Below the pieces are notes generated by a model. It ran no database searches and was not told the DNA's origin. It saw only the letters and a list, made by a program, of their open reading frames with translations. The position numbers and the translations under genes are program-made. From NCBI GenBank assembly GCA_021397835.1, contig JAJFZO010000863.1:3100001-3164000 (forward strand): 64,000 bases of DNA. The letters are read 5' to 3'. Each line of letters begins with the position of its first letter. The stretch's first letter is position 1. Below, one piece after another: positions 51,008 to 63,088 of this stretch. Origin of the DNA: Moringa oleifera. Taxonomy: Eukaryota; Streptophyta; Magnoliopsida; Brassicales; Moringaceae.

Positions 51008-51645
51008 TCACTTTCTTCACAATATGAAAAGTAAAACTAAAATCAAATCAAATATTAATATAAAAAATATCAAAACTTTTTTATCACATATCATTTCATG
51101 ACAATAATTTTTTTAACACATCATCTGATTAAACATAAATCATATATAAAAATTAATAAAATAAATATAATTGATATCATTAAAATAAGTAATATAATAA
51201 ATAGTACGAAGTGCTACAAACTTATTGATTTAGAAAAAAAAAATCGAGATAATATTGACAATAAAAAAACAAAAATATCAAAAAAAATAAATCAAAAAAA
51301 GTTAGTGATAGTTAACCAATAACAAAAAAGAAAATAATGAAATCACTTTCTTCACCATATAAAAAAAACTGAAATAAAACTAAATATTAATATCAAAAAT
51401 ACAATAAATTTTTTAATAGATCATCTTATGAAAGTACAAATCACACATAAAAATTAATGAGATAAATATAATTAATATCGTTAAAATAAGTAATATATTA
51501 AAGAGTACATGGTGCTACAGAGTTATTGATTTTTTTTTAAAAAAAACAAGATAATATTGACAATAAAAGAAACTAAAATATCAAAACAAATACACCAAAA
51601 AAAAGTTAGTGATAGTTAACCAATGACAAGAAAGAAAATGAAAAC
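51008..51645. repeat. Tandem duplication, two copies of ~320 bp
   Basis: Copy 1 is about 51008-51340 and copy 2 about 51342-51645. Shared strings in the same order include ATCACTTTCTTCAC, AAATATAATTGATATC / AAATATAATTAATATC, GATAATATTGACAATAAAA and GTTAGTGATAGTTAACCAAT. The copies differ by many substitutions, so the event is old. No coding function is seen. Confidence 0.85.
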
Positions 51646-52427
51646 ATTAAAATATATAAATACAGTAAATACTAGTTTTATTAATTAATTATAATATTAT
51701 TAAGATATCACTACTGTTATCATAAACCACTTGATGAGTCATTGCAATGAATTCAAAAATATTCATTTTAACAGATATTATGAGTGACATCATTTATTTT
51801 GAGCACAAAAACTAATGTTGCTCATGTGTCTATCATCTAATTTTCTTCTCGTGGCAAATGATTAAAATTGACTTCTTCAAAATTCTCTAGTAATTTCTTT
51901 GCTACCTTGTGGTAACAAACCAATTCTAAGTGTTTTACTCATTCACTTTATATTATTAGTACTAAATCTTCAAACGCTTCCAATTTTGAAACTTTATACC
52001 AATTATTGTCCATAATCACAAAATACATATCTTATATTTTGCCTTATTATTTAAAGCTTAACTAAGTTATGAAAAGACAATATTATCCATTCGAAAATTA
52101 TGTTTATTTCACATCCTAAAACATCTGACATCTCATTGAAATACATTTGCAAAATATCCTCTGCCTCTTCCTTTTTTTTTTCATGGTCATTATTATCATT
52201 AGATTTTTCTTTTTGAGAAGTGAAATCTTACCGATTGATAATTTTCACTATATAATCTATTAGAAATTCAACTAAGGACATTCTTTAATTGCCTTTCAAA
52301 AAACATTGATAAAATTGTATTGACCATTATTTACCAACAATGGTGATAACAACCATATCTTGAGAGAGATATTTTGAAATTAGTTAATTACATTATATTC
52401 ACTATGTTTTACTTATATAAAAAATGA

Positions 52428-52770
52428 TGCAGTGGACGATTTGCTTCGAGAAAAAATAATATTAAAAAATAAACTCAAATATTACAATAAGTCTTAAACT
52501 TGAAAAATACTTTTGATAAAATGTATCATACTACCTTTAACCATTATAATAAATCTATAAAAAAAATATTTGTATTATGCAAATGATAAAGCAAATGAAA
52601 TAAGAATATGAAATCTGAGAAGAATAGGAAACTTAGATTGGGAATGAAAAACTAAAGAAAAATAGGGAATTGACTTACACTAGGAACGAAAAATTGTGTT
52701 AAAATAAACTAGAAATAAGTAACTAATCAAGTAGACTTAAAATAAGAAACTAATATTAGTGTGTACTACA
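52428..52770 (-). repeat. 3' LTR of the gypsy relic
   Basis: 343 bases, bounded by TG...CA in the element's orientation (TGTAGTACACAC at 52770 and CACTGCA at 52428). It is clearly diverged and longer than its partner at 54841-55133, mainly through indels in the middle. Confidence 0.75.
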
Positions 52771-53586
52771 TCAATCTTCTCCACTTTGAAAAAAACTCAC
52801 TTTTGAGTTTTGTGGCTACAAAGAAAACTCAACTTCTTAAAGATGCAAAAAGAATCAATTTTTTTTTATTTTTAATCTTATTGTATCTACCAATCAAGAA
52901 ATGATACTTTCAAAAATGAATCATCACCAAATCACTTCCATTGAACAACTTAAGGTGTCAACATAAGTTCACATTACTTTTGCAATGAAGATTAACGTTT
53001 TCTAAATTTTTCTTCATCTTTTATTGATTTTATTGAATACACTTTACAAGCTCTTTAGCATTAAGATTAACATTAAAAAAAAAGAAAAAAATGATATAAA
53101 TTTATTGTATGCCTTGAAATGTCAGTATAGATACCTTTAAAAAGAGTCATTTTCATAGAATGATTAGACATATTATTTAAAATAAACTCAATTTGCAAAA
53201 AGTATCATATTGTTTTGATTTATTTGCACTAACACATTGAATACATGAAATTGCCTTCACTTTTGTCCCATCGATCTAAATAATATTTTTTTAACTATAA
53301 ATTTAAGGGATAAAAAATGATCAGTCATAAAGTTACACTTTTTAAGATTGATATTCAGCTTATTAACTTATAAGAAAAATAGATTTTCCTTGAGATGGTA
53401 CTTGTCTTCATCTTTACTGTAAATAAAAATATCATCAAAATAAACTACCATATATTTTCTAATAAATAACGAAGAATCTGGTTCATCAATCATATGACTG
53501 TGCTTGATGCATTTGGTAGTATAAAAAGTTAGCCATTTGTAGAGATCATTTTTAATTTTGAAAGTTGTTTTTCACTTAGCGGCAAG

Positions 53587-53868
53587 TCAAATGCGAATAT
53601 AATGATATCCGATTTGTAAATCAAGTTTAATGAATACCACAACACCTTCTAATTTATCCAATATATCATTAAGATGTGAGATGAGAAAGCCACTGAGTAA
53701 AGCATGGACTATACAAGGACTCATACTTTCACAAATCAAGTCTTTATTAAGCAACTCATTAACTTGCAGCTGCAACTCTTTATGTTCAGTTAGGCTTACA
53801 CAGTAATGTGACAAGTTAGGCAAACTAGCTCCATGTACTAAATCAATGTAGTGTTCTATATTTCGCAT
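53587..53868 (-). pseudogene. Gypsy reverse-transcriptase fragment
   Basis: A 93-codon open stretch holds the conserved opening of the plant gypsy RT domain: LVHGASLPNLSHY, then ELLNKDLICESMSPC, then VVFIKLDLQIGYHYIRI. Between the second and third blocks several dozen residues normally present are deleted, and the catalytic YxDD region is absent. It is a relic, not a functional gene. Confidence 0.85.
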
Positions 53869-54840
53869 GAAAGGTAAATCATTAAGAGGTAAATCAACAA
53901 TTATGTTTTAAATCTTGGGTGAGATCTCACTAATTGCTTGAGATTGGCCCTTAACCTTTAATGTTGTGATACATTTTGATTCTTTGACTTGCTCAAAAAA
54001 TTTTTAGATGTGTTATATTAATGAATAACAACTCTTTTTTCTTAATCACATAATTTATTTTTGAAGGTTGAGGTTGTAACATCAAAACAAACTTTTTGAC
54101 AAACCACTAAAAGATGAAAGTGTTATATCATCCTTTACAAGTGGCATCAACATCATACAATTATGGTATTCTCAATAAGATATAATAAGCATCCATATCC
54201 ACCATGTCACATACAATCTCACCCATATAATATTTTTTAATTGATAAAAAGACCTTGCGAACTTCTAACGCTTAAACTTCTAAGCTTTTCCTAATACATG
54301 CAATCTTGTGTGGAGAATAATACTTTATAATCTTCAAATTTAATATTTTCACCAAAACTTCGAAGATAATATTCTCGCTATTGCCATTGTCAATAATCAC
54401 ATTACATACCTTACTATAAACAGTGAATCAAGTTTGAAAGGTGTTGTATTTTTAAACGTTGTCTAGTTTTTTTGGAGTAAACAAGAGTAACACCATATTT
54501 TTTCCTCTCATCTCCTAAGCCTGAATCAATATGTTGTTTGGATATAAGTTGCAAATCATGTTAATTTGCAGCCTCTTTGACACTAAATCTGCACAATGTA
54601 GACCTTGTTGGCTACCATTTAATCTCCTGTCATCACATTGATTTGGTCATTGCTCTATGAAATCAAGTCTTCCTTTGCCAATCAATGCACTTAACATCAT
54701 GCATGAGCTTGTGAAAAGTTTGATCATTCCCATCAAGTTACTATTCGATTTGTCTGATCGCCGTTCGTTGTAAATAATTTATTTTCCACTAAAGCCATCA
54801 ACCATCAAAATAAAGTAAAAATGTTTACTCTGATACTAAT

Positions 54841-55133
54841 TCGATAAGCAAAAGATTTGCTTCGAGGAAAAAAAACTAAAAAACAGATACAAAAATCACA
54901 ATAACATCTTAAATTTGAAAATAATTTTGATAAATATATCAAATTACCTCTATAAAAAAAATAAACTAAACATAAAAAATTTAAAAAATAAAAAACCTTA
55001 AAAATTGCCTTAAGTTAAAAATAAAAAAAATAAAAAAAATGAACTTACGCTAAAATTAAAAACCTGAATTAAAATAACATAAAAATAATTAAATAAACTT
55101 AAAATAAGAACCTAATGTTGATTGTGTACTGCA
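54841..55133 (-). repeat. 5' LTR of the gypsy relic
   Basis: About 293 bases, beginning TGCAGTACACAATC on the minus strand and ending just before the primer-binding site at 54827-54838. It aligns with 52428-52770 end to end, with a net deletion. Confidence 0.75.
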
Positions 55134-56317
55134 TCGAAAACCATATTGCTTCTTTCTCCGTAAGTGACCGGCTATCACTTGCTCTTTTTGGTGTGCCTAC
55201 CTATTTCTCGGACACTTCTGTTTCATTTTTGGTTCGTGTGTTGTTATTTGCTTTTAAATTAAATAGATCAGCAGCGTCTCCCACTTTTCGTCATACTGCT
55301 TGTTCCAACGAAATTAGCTACACCTGTCTCATAAGCTTTTATTCGACTCATGGAAGTGATCTGAAGGACATCCGACGCTTATACCCATTAGTTTTGCAGA
55401 TTCAGCTCTAATTCATCTCCGATTCCATCCATTATCGCCTGCCAAAGCCTTCTCTCTTCACCTCTATCGCAAATCTGATTTCAGCAGCAATAAACCTCAT
55501 TTTAAAAGATTTATGAATGGAGGAATAGCCTTAAGCTTAAGCTAACCTATATATTATCAATCAACGACACTGACAAAGGGGACAGAAGAAGTAGCGTCTG
55601 CTGTGAACATACAAATGGGAGCCCTTCACTTTAATCAGTCTGCATCCCACTGGTTATACTGTTGACTGTACTCTTTCTCTCTCTGCTAGACCAAGCCCGC
55701 TCCTGTTTTCTACTTTAATCATCTTTGCTTACCTTGTTCAGCTCAAGTTTAACTAAGCTTAACTCGATTCATCTAACTGGGTGAAGCCCTCTCTGTTAAC
55801 CAAACTTTTTTGGTGTTTACATGTTTCCTCTTCTTTTGTTTCTCTCATCTGTCTTTGCACTTGTGTTTCCTTCATGTCTTGGACCTTTCCAAGAACAGTT
55901 TGCCAGCAAAGATTCCTCACACATTTTGCTGTCTCTTCAGGCTACAACATCTAAATCTTGAAGGGGAGATTCCAGGCAACCTGTCAGAAGTCATGTCTTC
56001 AGGTTTTAGGGTTGCCAAAATTGGTTGAGAGTATTACTGGCAACATTAGAAAGCAACTTTTGGGGGGTAGGAGATAGATAAATCTAAATAGAAAACAGAT
56101 TATATTGCGCTTTCTGGGCATAACTCAAGGGATCTTACAAGGATAGTCCACAGTTATGAAGATACTATTTCCAAGGGTTACACATTAATCAATTGACATA
56201 CACCAAAATTGGACAATAAACATTACAACTTTGCCAACTCCCTTTTACGTCAAAGGACTTACCTGTTTGTACAAAGTGCTGCTAAAGTCATTATTGTATA
56301 AGTGCTCAAACTGCTAT
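55134..56317. other. Intergenic, with an LRR gene fragment
   Basis: Sequence between the retroelement relic and the end of MsrB1. Apart from the leucine-rich-repeat fragment at 55870-55990 nothing is recognisable. Confidence 0.45.
55870..55990 (+). pseudogene. Leucine-rich-repeat fragment (receptor-like type)
   Basis: The frame reads HVLDLSKNSLPAKIPHTFCC, then LFRLQHLNL, then EGEIPGNLSE. This follows the plant LRR pattern LxxLDLSxNxLxGxIPxxFxxLxxLxxLNL for about one and a half repeats, after which about five residues are missing before GEIP. No start, signal peptide or further repeats are in frame. It is best explained as a stray exon fragment of an LRR receptor-like gene. Confidence 0.65.
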
Positions 56318-59300
56318 CTATTTCGCTTTCAGATTCAGGGCAGCACTGCAAAACAAAACATTATTTAAGATGCAATGAATGTAACGATTCTTACACAGAC
56401 ACAAAGAAGGCTATCAATCGGGAAGAGATATTTACCTATTAATACAGTATCGTTTTCCTGTGGGTGGTGGGCCATCATCAAAGACATGGCCAAGATGAGC
56501 ATCACAAACAGAGCAAAGAACTTCCTGGCGAGGCATGAATATAATGGAGAGATCCAACTTTGATTTTACATTGTTCCCAACAGGCTGATAATAAGATGGC
56601 CAGCCAGTTCCGCTATCAAATTTTGTTGTTGATCTGCAGAACAGTGTCAGACACTCTCAGCTCAGAGGAATCTTGTATTGCAAAGAGCTTTCTGATTTCC
56701 TATGAACATGAAAAGACTTACTCAAATAGAGGAGTGTCGCAGCATATGCAATGGTAAGTTCCAGGTGTTTTGGTGTTCCAGTATTCCCTGAATATGAAGA
56801 AAGATCACAGCAGCTCAAATAGATCAATTTTATTTATTTTGTTTTCTTTTTTATTAAAAACGATCATATGTGTACACATATGTATATAGATTATTTAAAT
56901 ATTATCAACGAGGTGCAACCTTTTAACAAGTGCTGTTAAGTTTTGGATTTCAGGATTTCTATGAAATCTTCAAATATGCTTGAGCTCATATAGATCAACA
57001 ATAAAGTAAAACCAGCATTTCATGTCATCAGCTACGATTGTCAGCTGTGTAAGTTGCAGGCTGTCAACAAAGCAGAAGAAATGAAATTTGAAAGACAAAC
57101 TTAACACGCCAGGACCCCAATTGTGCTGCATCAGACCTTGCCACTAATTACTAGTCTTTGAATATATCCTTCCATATATTTAAAATAATCATTTATAAGT
57201 TCGCTAAAAGAAATGAATCCTTGAGAAAACAATAATCTACCACATTAGCAGATAATTTTAAGTGAAATAATGTCTTAACAAAGATGGACCCATGATCATT
57301 GGCATTAACAATCATACCCAGTGAATGCCCTCTCAGTGCCTTTTTGTCGGGTGATATAAAATTGTTCCTTTGTGAGCTGTTTCTTCCATTCTTCATTAGT
57401 CAAAGAAGCATGGTCAATCCTGCCTGCCTCTGCAGAAGACAGCAAATGAATTCTCAATGGCTTAAACTAATCAGATTCTGAAAAAGATCAAAACTAAACT
57501 AATACATGCATAAAAGCCTGACCGCACAAGATATTCATTTCAAAACCACCATCGCATGCGGTGATAATGATATAATAATCTCAGTTTATTGTTCCTGCCA
57601 GCCATAACCTCAGCAATCATTAATTCCAAAGGTCATCATTTGTATTTTATGCGATGTTTGTGTTTAAAGAGTCCCAAGAACCAATCTCAGTATTTAGCAG
57701 TACTAATGTTGCACAACATGGATTCCTTGACAGAACTTTATCCCTTTTTCCAATTACAAATTAGAATTTAAAATCAAGGTGCATGCTAGTTCATCCCTCA
57801 TGCAATTGCAAATGAGCAAAACATAATAAAGTGAACTAAGATGCATGTTTAACCTGATAACTTGGCAAGGCCTCTATATAAAGTAGCAAATTATTTTTCT
57901 CGGCCAAGAATCTATAAGACCAAATTTTTTACCAGTGTATAATGCTTTAACATCCCTTTGGCTTCACCAACAACTACAAAGAGGTGATATTATGATCAAG
58001 CTCTATGTCCAACTTATACCAAGACAAAGAAGAAGATTCTTTTATGAAGTTTTGCCTCAGCTTCAGAAACTTTTAGCATCTGAAACATTGAAAGAAATGC
58101 AAAAAGAAAAAATTCTTCCATAGGGACACATTCTTGCCTCCACATCCCACCTCTCATCATCACTTCTCAAGAATAAAGATTAAGATTTGTTCCCAAGTCC
58201 TAAGGATTAAGAGAATGACCTGGAATTTCTGCAACCAAAACTTCAACCATACCTCTGACTTAAGGACCACAACCTAAGTCATGCTATGACATCCACATCC
58301 TCAAGATAAGGGAATAAAGCCCCATAATCCTCAGCGGAAACATCCTTTAATTCCAAAGGGAAGGAAGGCAAAGACTTTGACCAGAAGGTCCTTGAGAATT
58401 ATTAGGTAAAAAGAGTTAACAAGAAGAAAAAGATGATGTCATAAGCAGATGCAGAAGTAGAAGATACAGTACATAAAGCTTGTGACAACAGGTCCTCTGA
58501 CAAGCACACTTGTACCCTGAGATGTAAACATCTTAGATTGTAATTGAAATTCTTCATCTCTGGTTATTAGATAAGAAACCTGAAGTGAGAACCATTAAAA
58601 TGAACCTGGCAAGCTTAAGCCAAGCAAGCAACCACCAAATTATCATAAGACTTGACCAAGGTACCCATAATTATTCTCTAGGCAGAGCAAAGCTAACTCC
58701 CACTGGTCGGCATCCAAACAAATATGTTTCCCTAAGTCCTACACATTAAAAATTGGAATGCTTTACTCACCAGTTGTAATTTCTATTTTTTATATCTTCA
58801 CAACAAGGTATACATTCAGGATCCTTGCACTGTCCCTTTCCACACAAAGCCCACCAATTTGGATAATCTCCTTCCACTGCTAGGAACTCCAACAGTGGAA
58901 ATTATCTAATAGATAACAGTGCTGTAGATAGTTGTGTAATACTCTGATCAATTAAAACCTAAACAAAAGAGTGGACTAAATTGTTGAATGCAAACAAGTT
59001 CCCATTTTTCATTGATTACTCTGTGAATTCAGAAAGCCTCTTTATTGGGGAAAGAAAGCCAAGCAATCACTAGATTGACCAGTTGAGTAGAAATGGGAAA
59101 ACTGACCCATGAATTTGTTGATCTCCCTTTTCACATCGACATTAGCAGTGTGCTTACAATATAAACTAGTGACAGCGAAGATGATCACATCAATAAAAAC
59201 AGAAAGTCACAATTAATACCACTAAACAGTAATTGGGTCACCATGAAAAGGGCAATTTAGATAAGTATCGAAACTGCTCAGAGAATCTCAGTTATCAACA

Positions 59301-59614
59301 ATCATACTAACCTAAAAAGGAAAAGACAGTGAAAACACAAAACATTTAGCAGGATAGCTGTGGTTCTATGTGTTTATGCTCACATATATATCGTACAAAG
59401 GCAGAGAGAGAGAGAGAGAAAGAGAGAGACCTTGAATGTTTTCTGGTTTCCGAGAAGACGCAGAGGAGCCCATCGCGCCGGTTGAGAAGGAAATTCTCTT
59501 GCTTTTTCTAAGCGCAGGAGAAGTTAATAACAGAAGCTTAGATTTGGTACCACAATCAAAGTATGCTTTTGAAGAAATGAACGTCGCCGGTAAGCTTACA
59601 CTACGAATAGCCAT
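56318..59614 (-). CDS. MSRB1: Plastid methionine-R-sulfoxide reductase B1 (one-cysteine type)
   Basis: The enzyme reduces R-methionine sulfoxide in oxidised proteins. Five exons join in frame: 59431-59614, 57318-57429, 56722-56787, 56436-56633 and 56318-56345. They encode 195 aa, near the length I recall for Arabidopsis MSRB1 (At1g53670). The N-terminus is Ser/Lys-rich and lacks acidic residues at first, typical of a plastid transit peptide. Zinc-binding pairs are CICC and CSVC. The catalytic Cys is C184 in GKRYCIN. Where two-Cys MsrB proteins have a resolving Cys, this one has threonine (T130 in [11 protein letters not shown]). It therefore belongs to the MSRB1 class, which needs a reductant other than ordinary thioredoxins. 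Intron 1 is 2.0 kb and its donor runs into a (TC)n repeat. The last exon has only 28 bases. Confidence 0.95.
59402..59428. repeat. (GA)n/(TC)n repeat at the MsrB1 exon 1 donor
   Basis: On the coding strand the donor reads CAAG/GTCTCTCTCTTTCTCTC, so the first bases of intron 1 are part of an imperfect TC microsatellite. Length change here sits within a few bases of the splice site. Confidence 0.8.
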
Positions 59615-60183
59615 TGCCGACCTTTTAGGAAGGTAATCTTAAGAAAAAGAATTTCTTTAAAAAACCAAGAATTCTTGATTTATAAGTGTAAGGATGACGC
59701 TAACTAAATCATCGTCGTTCATTTAAGAGTTGATCACTGTTGGCATTAGATTTGATTGGTATACAGTCGCCACTGTTTTGTTGGTGAATGTCAATGACAG
59801 CACCTGAATTTCAGGTGACACGTAGCCAACGTATGGGGCGCGTTGCTAAAAGTGGTTTATTATTTGCCACGTTGGCTATTCATCAAGGGTCCACATGGCA
59901 ATCAAGAGAACCACCTGTCAGATTATGACCCGCTACTGTGCGTCATATCACTTTCAAGCCCAAGAGAAGCTTTCGGCCTTGTCTTGGAGAAAGTTGGGCC
60001 TACTATCAGTTAGGTGTCGGCCCATAGGGAAAAAAGGGAGCGTGTTATTCACGCATGTTTAAGACCGTCGCGTGCGTGTGAGCTCTGAAGCATAAAAGGT
60101 CTGAACTTTAATGCTCTAAGGGTCTCGAGTCAACATCGAACTGATCAAAGGCGAAGTTCATATCAGAGCAAGGTCCGGGAAAG
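59615..60183. promoter_or_regulatory. Divergent promoter between MsrB1 and ribokinase
   Basis: 569 bases separate the two start codons. The stretch contains a 17-base palindrome CACCTGAATTTCAGGTG (59801-59817, two E-box cores), followed at once by ACACGTAG. It also holds a perfect 10-base inverted repeat, TAGCCAACGT (59823-59832) and ACGTTGGCTA (59869-59878), each with an ACGT core as in bZIP/ABRE-type sites. No ORF is present. Function is inferred from motif type only. Confidence 0.55.
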
Positions 60184-63088
60184 ATGAAAGGAATTGCGCT
60201 TTCACCATTAAACAATTGGTGCCCAAAATTTCCAAACACCCGAACAAAACAACCAAAGAACACCATAAACACGAACGTACTTCAATTCAACATCTACAAC
60301 CAGAGCCCATCAAGTAAAGGACACCTGCTTCTCTCATTTTCCGTTAATCCATCCAATAAAACCGAAAACCCGGTAACCCGAAACTCCGACAGTACACCAC
60401 CACTGGTGGTTGTCGGGTCAGCCAATGCAGACATCTATGTGGAAATCGAAAGGTTGCCTAAGGACGGTGAGACCATCTCAGCCAAGAATGGGCAGACTCT
60501 CGCAGGAGGCAAGGGGGCCAACCAGGCTGCATGTGGCGGAAAGCTCTCTTACCCAACATACTTTGTAGGGCAGGTAGGTGATGATGCACATGGAAAGCTA
60601 ATCACAGAGGCGTTGGGGGGTGGTTGTGGCGTCCACTTGGACTATGTGAGGAGTTTAGCTGGTGTGCCCACTGGACATGCTGTGGTGATGCTGCAATCTG
60701 ACGGCCAGAACTCTATCATCATTGTTGGTGGCGCAAACATGAGCTCTTGGCCTGAAAGTTTCTCCTACCAGGACCTGGAGGTTGTGAGGAATGCTGGCAT
60801 TATTTTGCTTCAGAGAGAGATCCCTGATTCTGTCAATATCCAAGTTGCAAAGGTAACAGCTTTTATAATCAATAAACTGAGCTTGATTTGGGTATATTTG
60901 TAAAAGTTGAGGACTTGTTTATGTTATCATAAGCCATCTGGAAATTTTGAACTGGGGAGGCTATTGTGTGTTAAGTTAAATTAAGAATGTTAAATCTGCC
61001 ATAAATTATGAAGAAAGGGGCAACTAGTTAGGAATTATGAACCAAGAGTATGCCTACAATAAGAATACTCTATCTGCAATTATTTTGTCTTAGTGTCATA
61101 TTTAGCTTTTCGAAAAGCTCTGAAGAAGGTAGAGGTCATTCAATATCATTTTTATTTCAATCTGAAGAGGAAATGTTGCACCTTACTTACCTGGTAGCTT
61201 TTGGTCAATGTCTTCCATCTCCAGTAACCTTCATCTAACACTCAGGATTATCAAAAGAATATGAGAAATTAGCTTAACTTTTGGAATTGAGCGTAAAAGA
61301 GAAAGGGCAGGTTAAATCACCTAGTGGTTGGCTAGGTTCTCAAATGTAATATCTCTGTTAGCTCTGTCTACACTTTTTAAAGCTTAAACTAAATGAAAGG
61401 CACATCAAAAATATTCTTCACATCTATAAGTTGATGAGCCCATATGCCACGCTGAGTGCTTCTCATGGTCTTTGAATGGGCCCGGTCATGAATGCCATGC
61501 AGTATATGGTTGCCTTTTCAGTTTTGAAGAAGATATCTTGACCTGTTTGATTGTGTTGTCGGCGGGTACAAATAAAATCTTGCAGAGTGAAGAGTCATCT
61601 TCTGATGCCATTGCATGTGAAGTTCAGACAAGCTTGACTTACTGAGTGCCAAAATAAGGTGATTCTTCCTAGAAGTTGATCTATAGGTATCAAATGATGT
61701 ATCTTTTTCAGTCAAGATGACTGACTGCTGAACAGAACCCTCTTCTTGGCTGGTAGCCTACAAGTAGGGGAATATGTTAACATATCTTGCTCTTTCTTAC
61801 AAAATCTTCTCCTGAACTTTTCTAGGCCTTTGAGTAGCCTATTATTCTAGCTTCATTGATATGCGTATAAGAAACATTGTGCTGCTTTCAGTATATTCTT
61901 GAAAAACAATCTAACTCGTGACCTTTATACCCTCTGTCAAAGTGCTGAATAATTGAAACCAAACGTTTACATGATTGCTACAAACAATTTTAAGAGTTTC
62001 TCACACTTATATTTTTCTAAGTGTAGTTACCATGGTTAAACCTCAGAGAAGACTTGTGTGATGTCAAAATCACATTCAAAGAGGCATTTTTAACCCCTAA
62101 TAGGTTGATTGTTCCTTTCTTTAAAATGATCACTGATGTATTTAGTTCGTCCTGACATCTTGTTATATGTATAATTATGGTATAACCATCAGCTGTCTTT
62201 TCTGAAGCGAAAATCATCAATTTGTATGCCCTTGGTCTCCCATGGTTAATGAGCTCCCTAGTCCCCGAAAGCCAATTAGGATAGTATTTTGCTTCCTTTA
62301 ATGCTTGGTGTGTTAGAACGAAGGTCAATTAGGAGATTGGAGCAAGAAATAAACAATATCAATTTAGCAAATGTACTGCAAAGGAAGAGATTTTAATTAT
62401 TGAGCTGCAAGTTGATGGATTGATATAAGGTGACTATGAAGAGAGACAGTGTCTGTTATATGGACTCAGCATACTGGGGGATCAATTCTTTGGATTCAAT
62501 AGCAAATTGGTTGAGTTCTTGTTTTAGCATAGAAGAACAAGGTAGAGCAGATATTCGCCAAGTGAAGGGTGAAGAGTCTTAATTCACTATGTTGTGTAGT
62601 GCAAGTCTTATCAACTTTTACTTTCAGTAAGTCTTATTTTGTTATTGCTGTTTTCATTTTTTCTTTAAATTTGCTCTGTTATTCCTTTGTTAGTTTGTTT
62701 CATCTGCATCTTGTTAAGAGTTTGATTGAATTTAATGTTACCATTTAGGATGTAGTGATCTTACAGTTTCTGTCCTCCATTCTCCTTCTGTTTCCACTGA
62801 TTATTTTCTGATTTGTCGTTTTGAGTTGCAAACTTTAATTAAAGAACATCCAATTTCGTTCCATTAATATTTATTACTGTTTACATCCCACATTATTTTC
62901 AGGCTGCAAGGAGTGCAGGTGTTCCAGTTATTCTGGATGCTGGGGGAATGGATGCCCCGATCCCCCAAGAATTGTTGAATTTCATTGACATCTTGAGCCC
63001 AAATGAATCGGAGCTTGGTCGCTTGACTGGAATGCCAACTGAGAGTTTTGAACAGATTAGTCAAGCTGTGGCGAAGTGCCACAAGATG
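60184..63088 (+). CDS. RBSK: Ribokinase, pfkB family (N-terminal two exons; truncated by window end)
   Basis: Ribokinase phosphorylates ribose freed by nucleoside breakdown. Exon 1 (60184-60852, 223 codons) and exon 2 (62903-63088, 62 codons) join in frame; later exons lie beyond 64000. Residues 1 to about 70 are a Ser/Asn/Lys-rich plastid or mitochondrial transit peptide. The catalytic fold begins at LVVVGSANADIYVEIERLPK. The substrate-binding pfkB signature 1 is LAGGKGANQAACGGKL, followed by FVGQVGDDAHG. Exon 2 has VILDAGGMDAP and the LSPNESELGRLTG motif of ribokinases. The C-terminal ATP-binding/catalytic block (GAGD) is not in the window. The best match I recall is Arabidopsis RBSK (At1g17160). 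The start is the first ATG and gives the transit peptide. Confidence 0.93.

Larger units (their letters stand above)
52428..55133 (-). mobile_element. Decayed Ty3/gypsy LTR retrotransposon, internally deleted (2.7 kb)
   Basis: Two related direct repeats bound the element: 54841-55133 (5' LTR on the minus strand) and 52428-52770 (3' LTR). They share TGTAGTACACA/TGCAGTACACA starts, CTTATTTTAAGT and CTCGAAGCAAATC. Next to the 5' LTR is TAGTATCAGAGT (54827-54838), a one-base variant of the usual initiator-Met tRNA primer-binding site. Next to the 3' LTR is a purine-rich tract (52771-52788). Inside, in minus-strand order, are protease-like sequence (about 54.1-54.45 kb, active-site motif changed to DNGN, with stops) and a reverse-transcriptase fragment (53587-53868). 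The rest of RT, RNase H and integrase are missing. No matching target duplication was found. Confidence 0.8.

Noticed and set aside
51098..51322. 74-codon plus-strand ORF
   Set aside because: It is low-complexity Ile/Lys/Asn translation of the AT-rich tandem duplication.
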